64,000 nucleotides of DNA from Prostheceraeus crozeri (lineage: Eukaryota > Platyhelminthes > Polycladida > Euryleptidae), in NCBI GenBank assembly GCA_907163375.1, contig CAJQUW010009212.1, forward strand, positions 49,620 through 113,619, given 5' to 3'. The notes beneath the pieces were generated by a model that was given only the letters and a program-made list of their open reading frames with translations, was not told where the DNA came from and searched no databases. Shown here piece after piece: positions 59,581-64,000 of this stretch. The position numbers and the translations under genes were made by a program. The first letter of the stretch is position 1. Every line of letters starts with the position of its first letter.

Positions 59581-60233
59581 CTGATGAATGTCGACGCCAC
59601 AAATGCAGTTGCAGCCAATACCAGAAACGTAAAACCTGGGAACCAACTAACAGTTGTTCCATAAATCAGATTGACGACTGTTGTTCCAAACAGACTTGTA
59701 ACCGATTCTGCGAAGGAAATGCTAGCAAACATGGCGCCTGAAGAGATAAAAAGAATATAGAGAGCGAGAGTTAATTCATCTCATTCATAAAAGAAAACTC
59801 CCATTACTCGACGATGGGCCTATGCAGAGATGCAAAAATTGTACAATTTTTTATCTTTGAAGAAATACTTCAAACAGGGAATTTTTATCATTCTCATGCG
59901 ATGATGAAAATTATCTCAGCAGTCATTCGTAATAGAATATAATGCTTACTAATTTAAATTATTAGTTAAAGTAGTCCTAATGAGGACTGATGGCGTTCTC
60001 CAATCCGCAAGTGTACAAAGGCAATGCTACTGTAACCATTGTATTAATCAGTTCTTAAAATAACTCGATGGAGTTTTCTTGTGGCAACGAATTAAAATTA
60101 ATCAGCTTTGCACAATAACTGGTAAAAATGGAAATCTTCATACTTGTAGCACTACTCACTCTTGCTGTTAATATACTACCACCATAGATTCCAAACATTG
60201 CCGCATACACGTTCAAAACAGACGTCGAATACA
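59581..60233 (-). CDS. SLC46-family transporter C, two 3' exons
   Basis: Exon 59737-59581 (acceptor CTTCAG, donor GTAAAC) reads AMFASISFAESVTSLFGTT and then VVNLIYGTT, SWFPGFTFLVLAA. This is the helix 11-12 region of SLC46 proteins (human SLC46A1 has GALFSAVACVNSL and GFPFLLGAGL). An upstream exon is proposed at 60233-60144 (acceptor GGTACAG, donor GTATGA): YSTSVLNVYAAMFGIYGGSI, then LTARVSSAT, resembling the helix 10 region and the Arg-rich loop after it. Phases agree: 1 into this exon, 1 between the two. Genes A and B end their large exon in phase 1, so this gene probably has the same plan with its large exon beyond 64 kb. The first exon here is less sure than the second. Confidence 0.72.
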
Positions 60234-60250
60234 CTGTACCGATACAGATG

Positions 60251-61399
60251 CTGATAGTGGAAATAGAATAAGACAATGGTCAACATAGGTTAAGGAAATT
60301 AAAAATGGATATTATAAAACAACAGGAAAACGTTGGATAAAAATTGGAAAAGTGGAGGTAAATCATAGAACTACAATGATACTTCTACACCGATTACAAG
60401 TGAACTAATTGTCCACTATAACTGAGACTACACATGGTGAATAATGGAAAGTGATAATGGACGCAAACAATAGAACTCTCTATAGTAAGCTGTTTAGTAA
60501 ACACTCTACTACACGGAAAACAATCGAACTATACACACTATAGCTAAGACTACACATGGAAAATGTTATGCCTCCACTTGAATTTGTTATCGCCAGTTTC
60601 CTAATCTGCCTATAATACTTCATGGAATCCAACATTTCTTCATTTGTCTTCATCCACAATGATGTGATTTGAAATACAATACTTGGCCCACTACTTCAGC
60701 TACTGATTAATGACTCATGCTATTCATAGAGTCATCAACTACCTCTAAGATTCAAGAGGTTTCATTTGCTACATAACATATCTTGCGCATTCTTCTGTGC
60801 GTACGGCAAAAGACACGTACGCACACCAATTTATGCAACTTTGTCGCAGTTGCTTCTTCCTAAAACGAAAATTGATACAAATTGATAGAATGTCCTTAGA
60901 TGAAATTTATCGACACATCGATACTTGATGAAACTATAATTGTATTAATCACAACCAGATATTTCATCCTCGGCGTGGAATGTGCTAAATTTGAGCTTAA
61001 TTCCTTACTAATCCATTAGCACATGTCGAAACCCAGAAAGGAAAAAAGATCAAGAGATGAGAGCAATGATATGTAGTTCTCATCTCTTGAATGTATTCCT
61101 TGCGATGGACCTTTCTCAAGCGCTGAATTCACCCGACGGACTCGGCTACCACCATGAGGTAAAACTACAGCTAAGTTGGGTACGCTCTCAGAAGTCCGAA
61201 CGCCAATCCTATGCAGTGATATCTCCTCTATGTCTACCAATTACATCGAGCAATTGCTCAAGACTGTGAGTATTTGTATATTTTCTTTTATGTACATTTT
61301 ATATACTTACATTATATTTCAATTTCAAGAGAATTATATTTCAGTGGCGTTTGGTTACATGACTGCAAGACCACTTTACAATGATAATAAAAGCATAGA
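60251..61399. other. probable intron of SLC46 gene C
   Basis: No further SLC46 exon seen up to the right edge; no other gene. Confidence 0.4.
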
Positions 61400-61600
61400 C
61401 TAAAAGAATGAAAGTTCATGAAAGTGATTCTTAACCTGTTTCTTGAACTCACAAAGACTGTCAATTTGCCTGAGATGAGAAGGAAGACCATTCCAGGCAC
61501 GTACTGCAGCAACGATAAAAGATCGACCTCCCAAGGTCGGTCGACGAATTCTGGGAACCACAATGAACCACTTGAATTTGCTTTGAAGGTTCAACAATAC
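61400..61600 (-). pseudogene. LINE C-terminal fragment, CR1/L2/Jockey-type
   Basis: VVPRIRRPTLGGRSFIVAAV, then RAWNGLPSHLRQIDSLCEF and KKQVKNHF. The order R-x-x-x-G-x-x-SF-x-x-AA-x-x-x-WN-x-LP is the usual C-terminus of these LINE proteins. 5' part absent. Confidence 0.8.
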
Positions 61601-61619
61601 AATGGAAGTGATGCTTGAT

Positions 61620-62024
61620 CTTACGAAATGGCTTGTTGAGATGTTTCAGTTATTTCTTAGAGGTTGTTTGCTCTTTAGAAGTAGGGTCGACTAGCCGTTA
61701 TATGTATTACATTTCCCACTCTGTAGTAAGGTAAGAAACTCGATGTTTTAAGTATTATTTCATATTCATACGCTCTTGATTTCAATTTCAGCCTAATTTC
61801 TTACACGATTTTCCACTAGGGTAGTTGATTAATTTTGGTTTCTCCCGTTTCCTGAATTCTTCTAATTCTTTTAACCGTGTCGTGTTTTAATTTAGTTACG
61901 ATCAGATGTTGTGTTCTATATGAATCAATCACAACAACATAGAATTGAATGAATTTAATTATGAATTTAAAATAACTATCACTTCAATCATAGACGTACA
62001 TTCTAGCAGGATTTCAGATTTCTT
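61620..62024. other. intergenic, nothing recognised
   Basis: No gene or repeat identified. Confidence 0.5.
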
Positions 62025-62644
62025 TCACAGAATGATGTACACCCTATGCCTACTGCGAATCGGCACGTCTGCCGAGTTCTAGTGAGTTCCTCTTCTTGTC
62101 AGACAGGATCAAAGAAAAACACCTCTAAATCCAATGGGACACAGATTGCAGCTTTTGGCTAAAATTAAATGTTGTATGTTTTCTCTGATTAAAGGAAAAG
62201 TACTAATCCCAGAGTCATAATTTTTGGCATGAAATGTCTTCAGGTCATTTCCTATGATGTGCATGTGCTGTTATCATGCATCTGATCGGCAATGTATGTG
62301 AGAATGCGGTTGAATGTGGATAAAGTTGCTCAAAATGTTTGTGTTTGCCGACATTAGGAGGCTCGCCAAATCTAAATGTGTCTAGCTTCATAGATAGAAG
62401 TGCATGAACATGAAAGGAAACGACCTGAAGACATTTCATGCCAAAAATTATGACTCTGGGCTTAGTACTTTTCGTTTAATCAGAGAAAACATACAAAATT
62501 TCATTTTAGCCAAAAACTGCAATATGCGTCTCATTGGATTTACATGTGTTTTTCTTTGATCCTGTCTGACAAGAAGAGGAACTCACTAGAACTCGGCAGA
62601 CGTGCCGATTCGTAGTAGGCATATGGTGCACATCACTCTGTGAA
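62025..62644. mobile_element. 620-bp foldback element
   Basis: Arms 62025-62265 and 62400-62644 pair almost throughout (TCACAGAATGATGTACAC with the complement of GTGCACATCACTCTGTGA). The 130-bp loop is single copy. No coding capacity; target duplication not resolved. Confidence 0.85.
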
Positions 62645-64000
62645 TGTCTCACTTTCGGCCTCGTTCTGGCTGCCGGAGTAGTCGCACTATAGTGTTATTG
62701 TTCTGATGACGGCTGGTCGTTAGCCGCTATGCGTTAACAAGTCAATAGAAGAAGTCCATATCGTGCAACCATCGTGTTCTTCCCATTAAAAGTGACATAA
62801 CGCTTTTTACTTTATTTTAGCGCATCTTTTTGCGAATTAGCGCATTGACGCGCACTCACGAGAATTCACCTCACTTGATGAACTGCTGCTGTTCTCTCTC
62901 TCTTGATCATGCTGCTTTCAGCTTGGTTTCTTAGCATCATAAATATTGTTTGTTGATTTAGGCTACAACACCGATATTAGCATTGATATGTAGAACGTTC
63001 TTAGCTATAGAAACATCAATGAAACGTCAATTTTTCGACAAAGTGTTTACAGCACCATTAAGCTCCAAGTTTTCTCAGCCTCAGAGATAGCAACAGAATT
63101 CTGACTCCACACACCAAGAACGACAGCTCAGGAAGATGGCTAACTCTATCGCTCAGCACAACGTCAAAATCAAACGCAGGTCTGCGAGTCGATCTTTAAC
63201 AAACTAAGCGTTTTTGACAAGCTCCGTTTTAAATAATTTGACGTATAAATCAGAACAAATTTCTCGTACCATGGCCACGCTTGATCTCTTTAGTGGAACT
63301 CATCAAGACTGGAACACAGCGATCATTGGAATAAGAGAGAAAGTAAATACAGTTCAAAGCATGTGCACTGTAAATTTCGTTATTGGACGTTATTGGAAGT
63401 TAATTAAGAAATCAATGAATCGTTTCGGGTCTGCATACAAATAAAATGATAATCACTTGTTACTTACAATTCAAAAGTACAGTGTTTGCATAAATGTATA
63501 ATAAATAAAAGAATGAAATATGTACGAATATGGCGACTGAAAAATGCATAAATAATAGCACAGACGGAGAAGTAATCTAAATCGTTTCTTCTGAGCACAT
63601 GAGTCTGGTTGAAGCTGACAGATGGTCAGGCTGTCGATGATCGACAGATGAATACGATCTTTGGCCTGCTTGTGTGCTGTGAAGCCCATGTCTTGGGTCA
63701 CAAGAAGATTCATTTTCTGATGCCATATCATGAGGTGACGTGGTACTGTCAGGCGTGATCATCGCACGAGATGATTGTTTTGATTTATGCGTCAAATTAT
63801 TTATTTACGAAAAAGCTCCGTTTTGTCAAGGATTTCACACGTGAAAATGCCAAATTTGTGAAATCTGTTTTGGCAACTCATCAGAAGAAGCTTCTAAAAC
63901 TACACATCCAAGATATGATACATGCGCATGAAACCACTGTTAACAATCATTCATAGTACAAATTGAACGCACGACCAGCTTGATATCTTGAAAACTGGGT
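62645..64000. other. intergenic or intronic, no gene recognised
   Basis: Small frames only. CTGATGACGGCT...AGCCG at 62702-62730 resembles a decayed hammerhead-type stem. Confidence 0.4.

Noticed and set aside
1-64000. LTR, retrovirus-like or Polinton elements
   Set aside because: No gag, protease, integrase, envelope, capsid or protein-primed polymerase motif and no long direct terminal repeats were recognised. All reverse transcriptases here are Penelope-like or LINE.

Overview
This is AT-rich nuclear DNA from an invertebrate animal. The evidence is spliced genes with GT/AG junctions, an SLC46-type transporter family, and a metazoan set of transposons (Penelope-like, PIF/Harbinger with Myb/SANT partners, piggyBac, Tc1/mariner, hAT, Merlin, several LINEs, a tRNA-type SINE). 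I cannot fix the phylum. No operons, bacterial genes, CRISPR arrays, rRNA genes or functional tRNA genes were seen. I recognised no retrovirus-like, LTR or Polinton element.

Host genes are few. Two tandem minus-strand paralogues of the SLC46 (folate-transporter-like) family lie at 5.86-6.96 kb and 16.73-17.83 kb. Each is one long open first coding exon ending at the same phase-1 splice donor. The 3' exons of a third member lie at 59.58-60.23 kb, with its 5' part beyond the right edge. The window is therefore probably part of an SLC46 cluster bulked up by transposons.

Layout: 0-2.9 kb, two Penelope-like copies head to head as a near-perfect palindrome. 4.26-4.59 kb, a TA-flanked MITE. 5.9-7.0 kb, SLC46 gene A. 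8.8-9.85 kb, a compact Penelope-like element with 119-bp inverted ends and a 12-bp target duplication. 11.5-12.7 kb, old dispersed repeats. 12.74-16.58 kb, a decayed piggyBac carrying a nested hAT-like element. 16.7-17.8 kb, SLC46 gene B. 20.5-24.4 kb, a decayed Harbinger carrying a foldback MITE. 24.9-25.9 kb, a nested palindrome. 27.57-30.63 kb, a nearly intact Harbinger. 33.9-37.1 kb, a LINE carrying a Merlin-derived insert. 37.2-39.7 kb, a DNA transposon with ~290-bp inverted ends and an unassigned transposase. 40-45 kb, SINE, MITE remnants and a satellite. 46.5-47.0 kb, a Penelope fragment. 47.36-47.98 and 58.51-59.12 kb, two 612-bp hAT MITEs with perfect 8-bp duplications. 49.6-53.9 kb, an element whose transposase begins with a RING-H2 finger, flanked by arrays of degenerate repeats, inserted in a LINE and itself carrying a Tc1 element in its intron. 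54.5-56.4 kb, a non-autonomous element with iterated ends. 56.8-58.4 kb, a second Tc1/mariner. 59.6-60.2 kb, SLC46 gene C. 62.0-62.6 kb, a foldback element.

The most unusual content is the RING-transposase element at 49.6-53.9 kb. Next come the Penelope-like copies with hammerhead-like cores in their ends and the unassigned transposon at 37.2-39.7 kb.
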